A DNA stretch of 64,000 nucleotides from Chelativorans sp. J32 (GCF_000518985.1 NZ_JAEQ01000001.1:558001-622000); one strand, 5' to 3'; numbered from the stretch's first letter, positions 17,287-27,049 are shown. Made by a program: numbers and translations. The notes: generated by a model not told the origin, from the sequence alone.

Positions 17287-18344
17287 GCCGAGCCCGCATC
17301 AAGGATATCGCGGCGGAGCTCGGCCTCTCGCCGGCGACGGTGTCCCGCGCGCTGAGCGACTCCGGCCTGGTGGCGGAGCCGACACGCAGCCGCGTCCGGG
17401 AGGCGGCGCAGCGCCTCAATTACCGGCCCAATGTGAGCGCGAGAAACCTGCGTACCCAGCGCTCCATGGCCGTGCTGATGGTGGTGCGCGACATCGGTAA
17501 CCCCTTCTATCTCGACATCGTGAAGGGCGTGGAGGCGGCAGCCCGTGAGGCGGGCTATTCCGTCCTGATGGGCAACACGGAAAACAATGCCGAGCGTGAG
17601 GTCGAGTATTTCGACATGCTGCGCGACGGCCATGCCGATGGCATGATCCTGATCACGGGCAAGCTGCCGGATGCGGAGAGCCTGCCGGAGGCCCTGCATG
17701 ATCTGCCCGTTGTGGTCGCGCTCGAACCGATCGAGGAGAGTGGCCTTCCCCATGTCATGATCGACAATATCGGGGCAGCGCGGGAGGCCGTGGAACACCT
17801 CATCAAGCTTGGCCACAAGCGCATTGCGCACATAGCGGGACCCATTCCGGAGGCCATGGCGACCTTGCGCCGGGAAGGCTATCGCAGGGCGATGCAGGGG
17901 GCGGGACTGGAGCTGCGGGCGGATTACGAGGTGATCGGCGACTATCAGCTTCCCTCAGGGGAGCGGCACTGCCGGCAGCTCTTTTCGCTCTCCGAGCCGC
18001 CCACGGCGATCTTCGTCGCGAATGATGAGATGGCTTTCGGTGCCATCAATGAGTTGAGACGTATGAGCGTCTCCGTACCGGAGGAAGTTTCGATCGTGGG
18101 CTTCGACGACATTTTTCTCAGCCAAGCCTTTTATCCGCCGCTCACCACCGTCAGCCAGCCGCGCACCGCGATCGGCCGCGAGGCCATGCGCCTGTTGCTC
18201 GAAGTGATGCATGGCGAGAGCCACACCGGCGAGATCATCATGATGCCGACGACCTTCCAGACGCGCGCCTCGACGGCGCCGCTGCGCGGCGCAAGCGCTT
18301 CGGCCCGAACGGGCGAAACCGTTTTCGGAAAGCGCCATGCATAA
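17283..18344 (+). CDS. LacI-family transcriptional regulator
   Basis: 353 residues. The N-terminal helix-turn-helix RIKDIAAELGLSPATVSRAL and hinge NYRPNVSARNLR (residues 1-65) precede a periplasmic-binding-protein-like sensor domain with DIGNPFYLDIVKGVE, NDEMAFGAINELRRM and VGFDDIFLS. It is coupled to the ABC operon by a four-base overlap. It is the likely ligand of the TGAAATCGATTTCA palindrome at 12686. The effector is probably the transported sugar. Confidence 0.92.
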   Translation: MSRARIKDIAAELGLSPATVSRALSDSGLVAEPTRSRVREAAQRLNYRPNVSARNLRTQRSMAVLMVVRDIGNPFYLDIVKGVEAAAREAGYSVLMGNTENNAEREVEYFDMLRDGHADGMILITGKLPDAESLPEALHDLPVVVALEPIEESGLPHVMIDNIGAAREAVEHLIKLGHKRIAHIAGPIPEAMATLRREGYRRAMQGAGLELRADYEVIGDYQLPSGERHCRQLFSLSEPPTAIFVANDEMAFGAINELRRMSVSVPEEVSIVGFDDIFLSQAFYPPLTTVSQPRTAIGREAMRLLLEVMHGESHTGEIIMMPTTFQTRASTAPLRGASASARTGETVFGKRHA

Positions 18345-18432
18345 GTTCACTAACTTACAGCGCCGGGTGTGGTCCCCAAAGGACGCGCGGTGCTGCAACC
18401 ACGGCTTGAAAACAGAGTAGAGGAGACGAACA

Positions 18433-19677
18433 ATGACCGATCTGCCGAAGGAAAAACTCAGGATTGGATTTGTCGGCTCCGGTTTTATCGCGCAGTTCCA
18501 CCTTCGCTCCATGATCGGCGTGCGGAATGTGGAGGTGACCGGCGTTTTTAGCCGCAGCGCGGAAAAGCGCAACAAGATCGTCTCCTTGGTGGACGAGCTC
18601 GGCCTAGGCACATGCAGGGCGCATGAAAGCCTGGAAAGCCTTTTTCAGGCTGATGACGTGGACGCGATATGGATTCTTTCGCCAAACCATACCCGCTTGG
18701 ATGTCATGCGCCGGCTGCACGGCGAAGTGAAGGGCGGCCGCAGCCGGGTTTTCGCCGTCGCCTGTGAGAAGCCGCTTGCCCGCACGATCGCGGAGGCACG
18801 CGAGATGCTTCGGCTGGCCGAAGATGCCGGCCTCAACCATGGCTATCTGGAAAACCAGGTCTTCTGTACGCCCGTGCTGCGCGGGAAGGAAATCGTCTGG
18901 CGCCGCGCCGCTTCTACGACCGGCCGTCCGTATCTCGCGCGTGCGGCGGAAGAGCATTCCGGGCCGCACGAAGCATGGTTCTGGCAGGGCGAGCAGCAAG
19001 GCGGCGGCGTCCTCTCCGATATGATGTGCCACAGCGTGGAGGTGGCGCGCCATCTGCTCACAGCGCCCGGTGCACCGCGCAATTCGCTCAAGGTGAAGGC
19101 GGTGAACGGCACGGTCGCCACGCTCAAGTGGAGCAGGCCGCATTATGCAGACGTTCTGCGCCAGCGTTATGGGGCCGAGGTCGACTACCGCAACCGCCCC
19201 TCGGAGGATTTCGCTCGCGGCGTCGTCGAGCTGGAGGACGAGGAAGGCAACGAGCTTATGATCGAAGCCACGACCTCCTGGGCCTATGTGGGCGCGGGCT
19301 TGCGCATCCAGCTCGAATTGCTCGGTCCTGAATACGCGATGGAGTTCAATTCGCTCGGCACGGGGCTCAAGGTCTTTATGTCACGCGCCGTCACCGGTTC
19401 GGAGGGCGAGGATCTGGTCGAGAAGCAGAACGCCGAGCAGGGGCTGATGCCGGTGTTGGAGGATGAGGCGGGCGTCTACGGCTACACGGACGAGAACCGT
19501 CACATGGTCGAATGCTTCCGCAAGGGCGAGACACCGCTCGAGACCTTCCATGACGGCGTCGCCGTGGTCGAGATCCTGATGGGCCTCTACCGCTCCGCCG
19601 AGCTTGGTGAGACGGTACGCTTCCCCGCGCCGGAACTGGAGGACTACGTTCCGCCGGTGGCTCGCCCTCGAGGCTGA
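18433..19677 (+). CDS. Gfo/Idh/MocA-family oxidoreductase
   Basis: 414 residues. The Rossmann domain (about 8-150) starts LRIGFVGSGFIAQFHLRSM, and ACEKPLART supplies the EKP motif. The C-terminal domain contains GGGVLSDMMCHSVEVARHLL, where His is in the usual catalytic region. It is longer than the paralogue at 11457 and clearly divergent from it. An AGAGGAGAC sits 8 bases before the ATG. It follows the LacI gene by 88 bases on the same strand and probably oxidises the sugar imported by the ABC system. Confidence 0.85.
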   Translation: MTDLPKEKLRIGFVGSGFIAQFHLRSMIGVRNVEVTGVFSRSAEKRNKIVSLVDELGLGTCRAHESLESLFQADDVDAIWILSPNHTRLDVMRRLHGEVKGGRSRVFAVACEKPLARTIAEAREMLRLAEDAGLNHGYLENQVFCTPVLRGKEIVWRRAASTTGRPYLARAAEEHSGPHEAWFWQGEQQGGGVLSDMMCHSVEVARHLLTAPGAPRNSLKVKAVNGTVATLKWSRPHYADVLRQRYGAEVDYRNRPSEDFARGVVELEDEEGNELMIEATTSWAYVGAGLRIQLELLGPEYAMEFNSLGTGLKVFMSRAVTGSEGEDLVEKQNAEQGLMPVLEDEAGVYGYTDENRHMVECFRKGETPLETFHDGVAVVEILMGLYRSAELGETVRFPAPELEDYVPPVARPRG

Positions 19678-19702
19678 AACCGGCGAGACGCGCTCTCCAT
19701 GC

Positions 19703-20188
19703 TCACTCCTCCGGGCCGAGCCTGCGGCGGATGGCGTTGTCGCGTATGTCGGCCTTGGAAAGATAATCGACCTGCTCGACCAGCACCTCGTGGACGAGCG
19801 TCTCGCCCAGGCGCGTGTTGATACTGTCACGTATCCCGTTACGCAGTGCGTCGAGATCCACGCTTTGCCGGTTCGAGAAATCGATCTGCGGATTGCCGTA
19901 GAGATAGGAATGCAACTGGTCCAGAAGCAGGATGTCGGCAGGCACCGAAAGCGCTTTCAACCGCTCCGGCTCGGCCGTGTAAACGAGGCGGATTAGAAAG
20001 TAGCCATCCACCCGGCCTTGTTTCACCACCGGTACGGACATCACCTTGGTCCGCACATAATCGAGCCCGCCGAAAAATGGCGGTGGCGGTTCAGCGCTGT
20101 TCCGCGCCTGCGACGCCTGGAACGAGTAAAACACGGCCGCCAGTGTGGCGGCGCTGATCCAGACGGCGGCGAGGACGAATTTGAACAT
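19703..20188 (-). CDS. Flagellar-locus membrane protein, FliL-like topology, unknown function
   Basis: 161 residues: one N-terminal membrane anchor (about 4-24), a short proline-rich linker, then a soluble domain exposed to the periplasm. The end of that domain (LRNGIRDSINTRLGE, then VLVEQVDYLSK) resembles the C-terminal part of FliL-like proteins, but the similarity is weak. It is the last gene of the flhA unit, 8 bases after the FlgN-like gene. Its position argues for a flagellar or stator-related role. The function is not known. Confidence 0.6.
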   Translation of the reverse strand: MFKFVLAAVWISAATLAAVFYSFQASQARNSAEPPPPFFGGLDYVRTKVMSVPVVKQGRVDGYFLIRLVYTAEPERLKALSVPADILLLDQLHSYLYGNPQIDFSNRQSVDLDALRNGIRDSINTRLGETLVHEVLVEQVDYLSKADIRDNAIRRRLGPEE

Positions 20189-20196
20189 GGCGGAGC

Positions 20197-20595
20197 CTAT
20201 TTCGCGCCGAATTCCCGCACCGAATAGGTGCCGTCTGCTTGCGAGCGCTGGATCGCATCCTGCAGCATTGCAGCCACTTCTCCCACCGCACTGAGATGGG
20301 CGCGGATCGCCGCTTCGTTCGCGGCCAGCTTGGTCCGCAAACGCAGCATCGCAGCGCGATGATCGGCGCCCAGATCGGCTTCGCCGATGTTCTTGAATGC
20401 CTTGGTAAGCTCGTGGAGGTGCCGGCTCTTGCGGGCGTTGGACGCCTTTATGTCGAAGCGGGGATCGGCGCGTAGCGCCACGGTTTCCGCTTCGATGCTT
20501 CTTTCGATCCGCTGGAGAAGGTTGAGAAGGCCCGCGCTGCCCGCATTGGCTGAAGCGAGATCCGGCGCCTGAGTGTTTTGGATCAGATTATGCAT
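20197..20595 (-). CDS. FlgN-like flagellar export chaperone
   Basis: 132 residues, almost entirely helical. The first half is LLNLLQRIERSIEAETVALR, and the C-terminus has HLSAVGEVAAMLQDAI followed by DGTYS, a pattern seen in FlgN-type proteins of alphaproteobacteria. FlgN chaperones the hook-junction proteins FlgK and FlgL, which are encoded in the same locus. The start is either the ATG at 20595 or one six bases upstream (20601). The assignment rests on pattern and neighbours and not on a strong motif. Confidence 0.6.
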   Translation of the reverse strand: MHNLIQNTQAPDLASANAGSAGLLNLLQRIERSIEAETVALRADPRFDIKASNARKSRHLHELTKAFKNIGEADLGADHRAAMLRLRTKLAANEAAIRAHLSAVGEVAAMLQDAIQRSQADGTYSVREFGAK

Positions 20596-20617
20596 GAACA
20601 TTCCGCATAGGTTTAGA

Positions 20618-21181
20618 CTACTTCTTTCTCTCGGCGGGTGGCACATCACCCGCCAGGGTCTTGGCGGCCTGGCGCTCGATTTCCTCCACGAGGGCCGTCG
20701 AAAGCGCAGCCTGGGTGGCTGACTCCTGCGCCTCAGGCCCCGATGAAACGCCTGCGACAGGAATTTTTCTGCCATCGACGATATAATGGTCGCCGAGGAT
20801 CCGCTCGGCGATGCCGACGCCTCCGCGCCGCGCAAGCGAAGTGCCCAATTCCTGGGCAAGCAGGCTGCGCCACATCTCACCGGATAGTCCTTCCCCGAAA
20901 ACGGCATCTCCCTCTTCCGGCAGCATGGAGTGCAGGAAATTCTGCAGCACCATGGCTTCGAATTGCACGAAGGGTTCAGGTCTTCCTGCACGGACGGGGC
21001 TGGCCTTACGCAGGTCGGTATGCCCGATGACCGAAGGATCTTCGAAGGGCGTTGTGCTGGCCAGCGATTGCAGGCGCGCACGCGCGGCCGCGGCCCTGTC
21101 CGGGTCTGCGGCTTTCGCCACATCAAGGAGGATATCGCCGGGAAGTGATATTGCCACGAGTTGGTCCGATCCTTTCAACAT
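20618..21181 (-). CDS. flgJ: FlgJ-type rod-binding protein
   Basis: 187 residues with the rod-binding core FVQFEAMVLQNFLHSMLPE (about 70-90) and FGEGLSGEMWRSLLAQELG, matching the N-terminal domain of enterobacterial FlgJ. As in other rhizobia there is no fused peptidoglycan hydrolase. The separate transglycosylase at 30720 may supply that activity. It is probably exported and caps the growing rod. It lies in the flhA - fliR - fliJ-like - flgJ - flgN-like unit. Confidence 0.78.
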   Translation of the reverse strand: MLKGSDQLVAISLPGDILLDVAKAADPDRAAAARARLQSLASTTPFEDPSVIGHTDLRKASPVRAGRPEPFVQFEAMVLQNFLHSMLPEEGDAVFGEGLSGEMWRSLLAQELGTSLARRGGVGIAERILGDHYIVDGRKIPVAGVSSGPEAQESATQAALSTALVEEIERQAAKTLAGDVPPAERKK

Positions 21182-21238
21182 CGAATATGACAGGGGAAGC
21201 TTGCGGCAGACTTGCCCTTGGTTGGATTGCGAAGACGG

Positions 21239-21628
21239 CTAATCCGAAGCTCCGGGCTTCAGCCGCTGTTCGATGAACTCAAGGATTGCTTTCTCTTCGA
21301 CGTTACGCTCGTGCTTTTTCAGCACCTCCCGATGAGCACGTTCCACTATGTTCGCTCGGGCATCTGCCGCCGCGATCTTCCTTGCTTCCTGGGCAGCCTT
21401 GTCTTCGTTCGCCTCTCGCCGGGCGAGCGCCTGCGCGATCCTCCGGTGGTAAAGGTCGGGGAAGAGGGCCGCCAGGCTTTCCGACGCTTCAAGGCGCCTC
21501 GCAATCTCTGTTGCTTCGCGTTCGGCAGCCGCTGCCTCCTTCAGGAAGGCCGCATGCCGGGCCTCATGCAGTTCCTTCACCCGCTTCTGCAGGGTGAGGA
21601 GCTTTGCCAATCTGCGTCGCCTGTCCAT
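21239..21628 (-). CDS. FliJ-like coiled-coil flagellar protein
   Basis: 129 residues, nearly all charged heptad-like helix (RRRLAKLLTLQKRVKELHEA through REVLKKHERNVEEKAILEF), with no membrane segment. Size, helix content and position between fliR and flgJ fit FliJ, the coiled-coil stalk of the FliI export ATPase. FliJ sequences are poorly conserved, so this is a structural and contextual call. It starts 3 bases after fliR ends. Confidence 0.6.
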   Translation of the reverse strand: MDRRRRLAKLLTLQKRVKELHEARHAAFLKEAAAAEREATEIARRLEASESLAALFPDLYHRRIAQALARREANEDKAAQEARKIAAADARANIVERAHREVLKKHERNVEEKAILEFIEQRLKPGASD

Positions 21629-21631
21629 TCT

Positions 21632-22378
21632 TCACCGACCGATGGTTGTGGGGAAGAAGCCGTCCGCGAAGAGGGCGAGGAAGGTGCCTATGCCGAAATA
21701 AAGGAGCAGGAGTCCGCCTGCGATGACGAAGGGCAGCGAGATAAAATAGATCGGGATCTGGGGCGTGAGCTTGTTGATGAAACCGAAGGCTAGATTGATC
21801 AGGATCGCATAGGCCACGAAGGGGCTGCCGAGCCGGATCATCACGAAGAAAGCCTGGGAGAGCGTATCGGCAAGATCGGTGAGGGCCGATTGCGGGTTGA
21901 ACAGCGCTTCGATGGGCGCAAGGCGATAGGAGGTCACCAGCGCCTCGATGATCGCATGGTGGAAGTCGAGGACGAAAAGCAGCATCAGCGCCGAGAAGGA
22001 GATGATCGCCGCCACGGCAGGCTGCAGTTCGTTTTCCTCGATCGCTATCCCACCCCCAGCCATCCCGAATCCGATCATGGTTGCAACAGCGGTACCGATG
22101 AATTGCACGGCAAGCACATAGAGGCGCGCCACGAGACCGATGAGCGAGCCGATCAGAATCTCCGACCCGATCAGAAGTAAGAGCGTGCCAGGCCGGTCGG
22201 AGGCGTGAGGCGCAATCACGTCCCACAAATGGGCGAGCAGTGCGAGGGACGCACCCACCGCCACGAAAAGCCTCACCTGCATAGGGACCCGCGCACTGCC
22301 GAATCCGGGCATCAGCATGAAGCAGGCCCCGACGCGGCAGAATGCGAGGAAAGCGGCGAGGACGACGGTCTCCGGCAT
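21632..22378 (-). CDS. fliR: Flagellar export protein FliR
   Basis: 248 residues with six or so membrane helices. Family features include the N-terminal FCRVGACFMLMPGFGSARVPMQ split by charged turns, LAVQFIGTAVATMIGFGM, and SQAFFVMIRLGSPFVAY. It is part of the FliPQR export gate in the basal-body membrane. It starts five bases after flhA ends and is in the same transcription unit. Confidence 0.92.
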   Translation of the reverse strand: MPETVVLAAFLAFCRVGACFMLMPGFGSARVPMQVRLFVAVGASLALLAHLWDVIAPHASDRPGTLLLLIGSEILIGSLIGLVARLYVLAVQFIGTAVATMIGFGMAGGGIAIEENELQPAVAAIISFSALMLLFVLDFHHAIIEALVTSYRLAPIEALFNPQSALTDLADTLSQAFFVMIRLGSPFVAYAILINLAFGFINKLTPQIPIYFISLPFVIAGGLLLLYFGIGTFLALFADGFFPTTIGR

Positions 22379-22383
22379 CTGTC

Positions 22384-24471
22384 TTACGATATCGAGCCGA
22401 GCACCCGGATCTCCACGCCCTTGGCGATCTCCACATGGCTGAGGACGGGCAGCGTCGGGAACAGCCTTTCTATGATCATGCGCACATAGGGCCGGGCCTC
22501 GGGCGCAGTCACCAGAACGAAGCGCTCGCCGGCATCCAAATGGCTGCGAATGACCTTGGCCGCTTCCTGGCCAAACTCCTCGAGCTGGCGCGGATCGATG
22601 TCGAATTCGCGAACCTCCCCCTTCGGATCACGCTTCAGCGCTTGATGGAAGGCGAGATCCCAACGATTTCCGAGCCTGAGCACCTTGAGCACGCCTGCAT
22701 CGCTCAAGTCGCCGCAAATCTGCTGCGCCATGCGGATGCGAACATGTTCGACGATTTGCTCGGTGCGGCGGATATGCGGAGCGATCTCGGCAATGGCCTC
22801 GATGATCAGATGCAGGTTGCGGATCGACACGCGTTCAGCAAGCAACAGCTTCAAGACGGCCTGCAGGCCCGGATAGGTGATGTGAGACGAGCAGATCTCG
22901 TCGGAAAGCTTGCGGTATTCCGGGTCGAGCCGTTCGATCAGCGCCTTCATGTCCTTGTAGGAGAGGAGCTGCGGCAGGTTGTTGCGGATGACCTCGGAGA
23001 GATGCGTGAGCAGCACCGACATATTGTCGGCATAGGGAAGGTGCTCGTTCTTGAGATCCTCGGCGAACATTTCCGGCACGGAATAGGCGCGCATGCCGAA
23101 AGCGGGCTCCTTTACCTCCTCGCCGGGAAGATCGGGCGCGGGCTTACCGCCAAGCAGCACCATCAATTCTCCGACGCGCAGCTGGTATTCGGCGATCACG
23201 GTGCCGTGAATCTTAATCTGGTAGCTCTTTGGCGAAATGGAATAATCGTCCGAAAGGCGCACCTCGGGCACGACGAAACCATATTGGGTGGCGAACTTCT
23301 TCCGCATCTTGTTCATGCGGAAGGCGAGTTCCTGATGCGAGGCTATGAGACGCGAGGAAAGCTGCTTGCCGATGAGAAGCTCGATCTCAGCCGTCTTCAA
23401 GGAGGACTTGACCGAGTTCTGCTCTTCCTCGGTGGCGGCCAGCTGCTGCTGTCGCTTTGCTTCCTCCGCCTCGGCGGCACGCTGTTTCTCGCGCCGGGGC
23501 AGTACATAGGCAAGGCCCGCCATCGAACCGCCTAAAACGAGGAAGGGAAGGGCAGGCAGGCCCGGCATGATGGCGAGCAGGCCGAGCAGCATCGCCGCTA
23601 CGGAAAGGGCGCGTGGATATGCACTCAGCTGCCCGAACACGGCCTGGTCCGCCGAGCCGCGCGTGCCTCCCTTGGAGACGAGGAGAGCCGCGGCGAGAGA
23701 GACGATCAGGGCGGGGATTTGCGAAACGAGGCCGTCGCCCACCGACAATTTCGTAAAGACGTCGGCGGCATCGCCCAGGTTCATGCCGTGACGCGCATAG
23801 CCGATGGCGATGCCACCCACGATGTTGATGGCAGTGATGATGAGGCCGGCGATCGCATCGCCGCGCACGAATTTCGAGGCACCGTCCATGGCGCCAAAAA
23901 ACGCGCTTTCCTCCTCCAGCTCACGGCGGCGGCGCTGCGCCTCCTTCTCGTCGATGATGCCCGCCGAAAGATCGGCATCGATCGACATCTGCTTGCCTGG
24001 AATGGCATCGAGCGTGAAGCGGGCGCCCACCTCCGCGATGCGGGTGGAGCCCTTGGTGATGACGACGAAATTCACCACGATCAGGATGAGGAAGACGATG
24101 AGGCCGATGACGAAATCTCCGCTCATCACGAGCTTGGAGAAACCGCCGATCACATAGCCCGCAGCATTGGTCCCCTCATGTCCCTCCGACAGGATCATGC
24201 GTGTCGTCGCGATGTTGAGCGACAAGCGCAACATGGTGGAGATGATCAGGATCGTGGGGAAGGACGAGAAGTCGAGCGGCCGCTGGATCCAGAGGGCCAC
24301 CATCAGGATGAGAACGGAGAAAGCGATCGAGAAGGCAAGACCGATATCGATCAGGAATGCCGGGACGGGCAGGAAGAGCACGGAAAGGATGATGACGACG
24401 CCGATGGCGAAGCCGATATCCCGCCCGTGCCTTGCTGTCTGCTGCCCCGTGATGCCTTCGCTGATTGCCAT
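22384..24471 (-). CDS. flhA: Flagellar export gate protein FlhA
   Basis: 695 residues. The N-terminal half (about 1-320) has eight membrane helices and the conserved loop [20 protein letters not shown]. The C-terminal cytoplasmic domain (about 350-695) is the docking platform for export substrates. The start at 24471 is chosen because GGAGG lies 5 bases upstream of it (24477-24481). An ATG 12 bases further upstream has no ribosome site and would leave only 12 bases after the shared promoter element at 24496. It is the first gene of a six-gene unit. Confidence 0.94.
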   Translation of the reverse strand: MAISEGITGQQTARHGRDIGFAIGVVIILSVLFLPVPAFLIDIGLAFSIAFSVLILMVALWIQRPLDFSSFPTILIISTMLRLSLNIATTRMILSEGHEGTNAAGYVIGGFSKLVMSGDFVIGLIVFLILIVVNFVVITKGSTRIAEVGARFTLDAIPGKQMSIDADLSAGIIDEKEAQRRRRELEEESAFFGAMDGASKFVRGDAIAGLIITAINIVGGIAIGYARHGMNLGDAADVFTKLSVGDGLVSQIPALIVSLAAALLVSKGGTRGSADQAVFGQLSAYPRALSVAAMLLGLLAIMPGLPALPFLVLGGSMAGLAYVLPRREKQRAAEAEEAKRQQQLAATEEEQNSVKSSLKTAEIELLIGKQLSSRLIASHQELAFRMNKMRKKFATQYGFVVPEVRLSDDYSISPKSYQIKIHGTVIAEYQLRVGELMVLLGGKPAPDLPGEEVKEPAFGMRAYSVPEMFAEDLKNEHLPYADNMSVLLTHLSEVIRNNLPQLLSYKDMKALIERLDPEYRKLSDEICSSHITYPGLQAVLKLLLAERVSIRNLHLIIEAIAEIAPHIRRTEQIVEHVRIRMAQQICGDLSDAGVLKVLRLGNRWDLAFHQALKRDPKGEVREFDIDPRQLEEFGQEAAKVIRSHLDAGERFVLVTAPEARPYVRMIIERLFPTLPVLSHVEIAKGVEIRVLGSIS

Positions 24472-24495
24472 TCGAGCCTCCATTGAAAGCGGAGA

Positions 24496-24518
24496 CTAGC
24501 CGGTGAAGCTTGTGCGAA
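24496..24518 (-). promoter_or_regulatory. Shared flagellar promoter element, flhA copy
   Basis: Reads TTCGCACAAG-N8-GCTAG toward flhA and ends 24 bases before its start codon. Its first 18 bases are identical to the fliF copy. It gives flhA a promoter separate from the fliQ operon just upstream in transcription order. Function is inferred from six copies at matching positions. Confidence 0.65.
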
Positions 24519-24534
24519 GGCGGACAGGGCCGGA

Positions 24535-24801
24535 TTAGAACCCGTTCTCGATGCGCTGGAAGATTACAGTCGTGAAGGAGGAGATCTGCGCTCCGACAAA
24601 GGGACCGGAAAGCGCGACGATGAGCAGGATCGCGACGATCTTCGGCACGAAGGTGAGCGTGATTTCCTGCACCTGGGTGAGTGCCTGGACAAGCGCGATG
24701 CCGACGCCGACGACCATGGCCACGATCACTGCAGGACCGGAGGCCACAAGCACCGTCCAGATCGCATACTGGACGATGTCGAGTGCGTCGGCCTCGTTCA
24801 T
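24535..24801 (-). CDS. fliQ: Flagellar export protein FliQ
   Basis: 88 residues with two membrane helices (about 15-40 and 52-75) and the family pattern VVGVGIALVQALTQVQEITLTFVPK, interrupted only by loop residues. It is a small subunit of the FliPQR gate. It is the last gene of the flgE-flgK-flgL-flaF-flbT-flgD-fliQ unit, beginning 1 base after flgD. Confidence 0.93.
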   Translation of the reverse strand: MNEADALDIVQYAIWTVLVASGPAVIVAMVVGVGIALVQALTQVQEITLTFVPKIVAILLIVALSGPFVGAQISSFTTVIFQRIENGF

Positions 24802-24802
24802 T

Positions 24803-25192
24803 TCAGCGGATCGTCACGCCAGGACCGACAATCACTTCCTGCCCATTCTCCAGCTTCGCGACCACGCCGTCGCTATAAAGCTTCACTTCCTTGACGATGC
24901 CCGTCACCGTGCCATCGGCGGAGGTGATCTCCCGGCCCACGACGCCGCTCGCCTGGGAAAGCGAGGAAGCGGCAAGGATTTGCTCCAGTTTGGAATTCAT
25001 CTGCACCGATTGCTCCACCTGCGAGAAGGTGGCGAGCTGGGCCACATAGTCGGTGGAATCCATGGGGCTCGTCGGGTCCTGGTTCTTCATCTGGGCGACT
25101 AGCAGCCGAAGGAAGGACTGGTAATCCACCGTCTGCGGCGCGGCGGCCGTCTGCTGGTTCTGCGGAGCAGACGTTACGGTTGAAACATTCAT
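24803..25192 (-). CDS. flgD: Hook-capping protein FlgD (short form)
   Basis: 129 residues. The conserved N-terminal part is intact: DYQSFLRLLVAQMKNQDPTSP, then MDSTDYVAQLATFSQVEQ. The long C-terminal FlgD domains of enterobacteria are missing, and only a small beta-rich tail remains (IVKEVKLYSDG, VAKLENGQEVIVG). Short FlgD is typical of rhizobia, so this is not a truncation. It caps the growing hook and is co-transcribed with flgE. Confidence 0.9.
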   Translation of the reverse strand: MNVSTVTSAPQNQQTAAAPQTVDYQSFLRLLVAQMKNQDPTSPMDSTDYVAQLATFSQVEQSVQMNSKLEQILAASSLSQASGVVGREITSADGTVTGIVKEVKLYSDGVVAKLENGQEVIVGPGVTIR

Positions 25193-25194
25193 CC

Positions 25195-25632
25195 CTATTC
25201 TCCCACCGCCTTGGCGAATACCGGTTCGTCCTGCCGGCGCGGCCCATCGAGAATTTCCTCCTCGAATGGATAGAGCGCACGGATGGCTTTCAACGCCTCA
25301 TAGACCTCGCCTCCGCCGACCAGCGAGTCGATATGCTTCAGTCCCGCCAGGATTCGATCGTCACGAAAGGTGGAGAGAAGGTTGGCAAGCGTGTCGCGGA
25401 AGAGCCGGCGCGTCTTTTCCGTCCCTTCCGGCCCCATCAGCATCACCTGGACGATGAAATAGAGCTGCCGCAGCGGCGTGCGTGCGTCCTCAGGCTGGAG
25501 CACATGTTGCTGCAGAAGAAACTGCACGTCGTTCAGGAACTCAAGCGAGACCTTGCGGTCCACCTTGATGACCGCGCCGTTGACGTAGATCTTTTCACCG
25601 GCTTTGAGCGAGATCTTCAGCGTGTTTTTCAT
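25195..25632 (-). CDS. flbT: Flagellin synthesis regulator FlbT
   Basis: 145 residues. N-terminal [19 protein letters not shown] is followed by [19 protein letters not shown] and LRQLYFIVQ, all typical of FlbT. In Caulobacter FlbT acts after transcription on the 5' leader of flagellin mRNA, and in Brucella it promotes flagellin production. The ATG at 25632 overlaps the flaF stop (ATGA); the frame extends upstream only inside flaF. A possible target is the structured sequence upstream of the second flagellin (39388-39436). Confidence 0.93.
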   Translation of the reverse strand: MKNTLKISLKAGEKIYVNGAVIKVDRKVSLEFLNDVQFLLQQHVLQPEDARTPLRQLYFIVQVMLMGPEGTEKTRRLFRDTLANLLSTFRDDRILAGLKHIDSLVGGGEVYEALKAIRALYPFEEEILDGPRRQDEPVFAKAVGE

Positions 25633-25976
25633 CGCAGGCCATCGCGTATGATCTGCGAGATTTCGATCAGCCCATCGAAATTCTCGGACCGCCCCTGACG
25701 AACCTCCTCGCCTTCGCGCAGGAGCCACAGCCCGATCGAGATGAGGTTGGCACGCAGCTCCTTTGGCAGCGCGTTGTCGGCATGGCCGAGATCCTCAATC
25801 AAGGACGTCCAGACGCGGTTCATGAACAGGATCGCTTCGATCGCCTCGCGCGACTGCGGTCCGGCGTCCCGCGCAGCCATCAGGAGGTCTATCGATCGCG
25901 TCAGCAACTGGCGTTCGCGATCCTTCGCATCAGCCACCGAGTCGGTCTGAACCTCGCTGTAGGAAAATTGGTACAT
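25629..25976 (-). CDS. flaF: Flagellin synthesis regulator FlaF
   Basis: 115 residues with the FlaF features YSEVQTDS near the N-terminus, [25 protein letters not shown] and [15 protein letters not shown]. FlaF works with FlbT to balance flagellin synthesis in alphaproteobacteria. Its stop overlaps the flbT start by four bases, so the pair should be made at similar levels. It starts 21 bases after flgL. Confidence 0.92.
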   Translation of the reverse strand: MYQFSYSEVQTDSVADAKDRERQLLTRSIDLLMAARDAGPQSREAIEAILFMNRVWTSLIEDLGHADNALPKELRANLISIGLWLLREGEEVRQGRSENFDGLIEISQIIRDGLR

Positions 25977-25997
25977 GAAGCGTTCGTCTCGCTGTGG

Positions 25998-27047
25998 TCA
26001 GGGCAGATAGCGCAGAAGGCTGAGCTGCTGGATGCGTGCGGTAAGGGCGTATGAGGTCTCGATCTGCGTCAGGAGCTCGTTCACACGCGTCGAAGCCTCG
26101 TAGGGATCGACCCCTTCGAGATCGTAGATGAAGGTTTTGAACAGATCGATCTGCGAGGAGATGCGCTCGCTCGCATCCTGAACGCGCGTCTCGGCCAGGC
26201 CGATTTCCGCCTGTGTGGAGGCGATGTCGGAAACCGCTTCGCCCGCAAGGCCTGTCGTGCGTTGATAGAGCGCCTGGCGCGCTTCGTCGCCGAGTGGAAT
26301 GTCGAGAAATTCCGTCAGCACGGCAGCCGCCATGGCGAGCTTGCGCATGCCGGCGCCGTTCGCCGTCGTGGATGTCTCCGCCGTTTCATTGGCCGCGATG
26401 CGGCTGCTGATCTTCTGGTCCGAGGCATTGGACCAAGTGCCCTGCCAGCCTGCGCCCATAAAGCTCGGCTGGATTACCGTGTCGAGGAAATCTTCGATCT
26501 GCGCGGCCGTAATCCCGTTTGCGGCAGGGTCATTCTGGCTGAAGCCGAAATAGGCGAGGAACTGGGCGTCGAACTGCGCCTTGCTGGCGGAGGAAGGATC
26601 AGTGAAGTCGTTGAGCGGCTTCACATCCGTGTTGATGCCGGCGAACAGGTATTCGCCGTTGAGATTGCTGTTGAGCACGCTGGTCATGGATTCCAGCGTG
26701 CGTTTGGCACCGCTCCGCACGATCGAGGTGTCGTTCACCCCGGACATGGCGGCTGTCAGCGTGGAAAGCAGTTCCTGGCTGATATTGCTGAGCTGGATGA
26801 GGCTGTCCTGGGTGGACGAGAGCCGGTTTTTAGCGATGCTGTTGGCATCGATCTGCCCCTTCAGCCGGTCGATCTCCCGGCTCATGGAGAAGCTGAAGCC
26901 GGCCCGTGCGCCCAGCGTGGCGCCCGGATCGGCCAGTCTCCCGCTCGTCATCTCTTCCTGGTTTTTCAGAAGGTCCGACTGCATCCGCATCATCTGATAG
27001 CGGAGCGTTTGAGAGATGGCGCTGGTGGATACGAAGGAAACCTTCAT
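25998..27047 (-). CDS. flgL: Hook-filament junction protein FlgL
   Basis: 349 residues with N- and C-terminal coiled-coil regions like flagellin (N-terminus VSTSAISQTLRYQMMRMQSDL; C-terminal ASTRVNELLTQIETSYALTA). The segment NSNLNGEYLFAGINTDVKP is highly characteristic of FlgL. It is the second junction protein between hook and filament. It is encoded 2 bases after flgK in the flgE operon. Confidence 0.93.
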   Translation of the reverse strand: MKVSFVSTSAISQTLRYQMMRMQSDLLKNQEEMTSGRLADPGATLGARAGFSFSMSREIDRLKGQIDANSIAKNRLSSTQDSLIQLSNISQELLSTLTAAMSGVNDTSIVRSGAKRTLESMTSVLNSNLNGEYLFAGINTDVKPLNDFTDPSSASKAQFDAQFLAYFGFSQNDPAANGITAAQIEDFLDTVIQPSFMGAGWQGTWSNASDQKISSRIAANETAETSTTANGAGMRKLAMAAAVLTEFLDIPLGDEARQALYQRTTGLAGEAVSDIASTQAEIGLAETRVQDASERISSQIDLFKTFIYDLEGVDPYEASTRVNELLTQIETSYALTARIQQLSLLRYLP

Positions 27048-27049
27048 GG

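Noticed and set aside
22342-23535. A 397-codon plus-strand frame inside flhA
   Set aside because: The antisense translation has no family motif. FlhA on the other strand is unambiguous.
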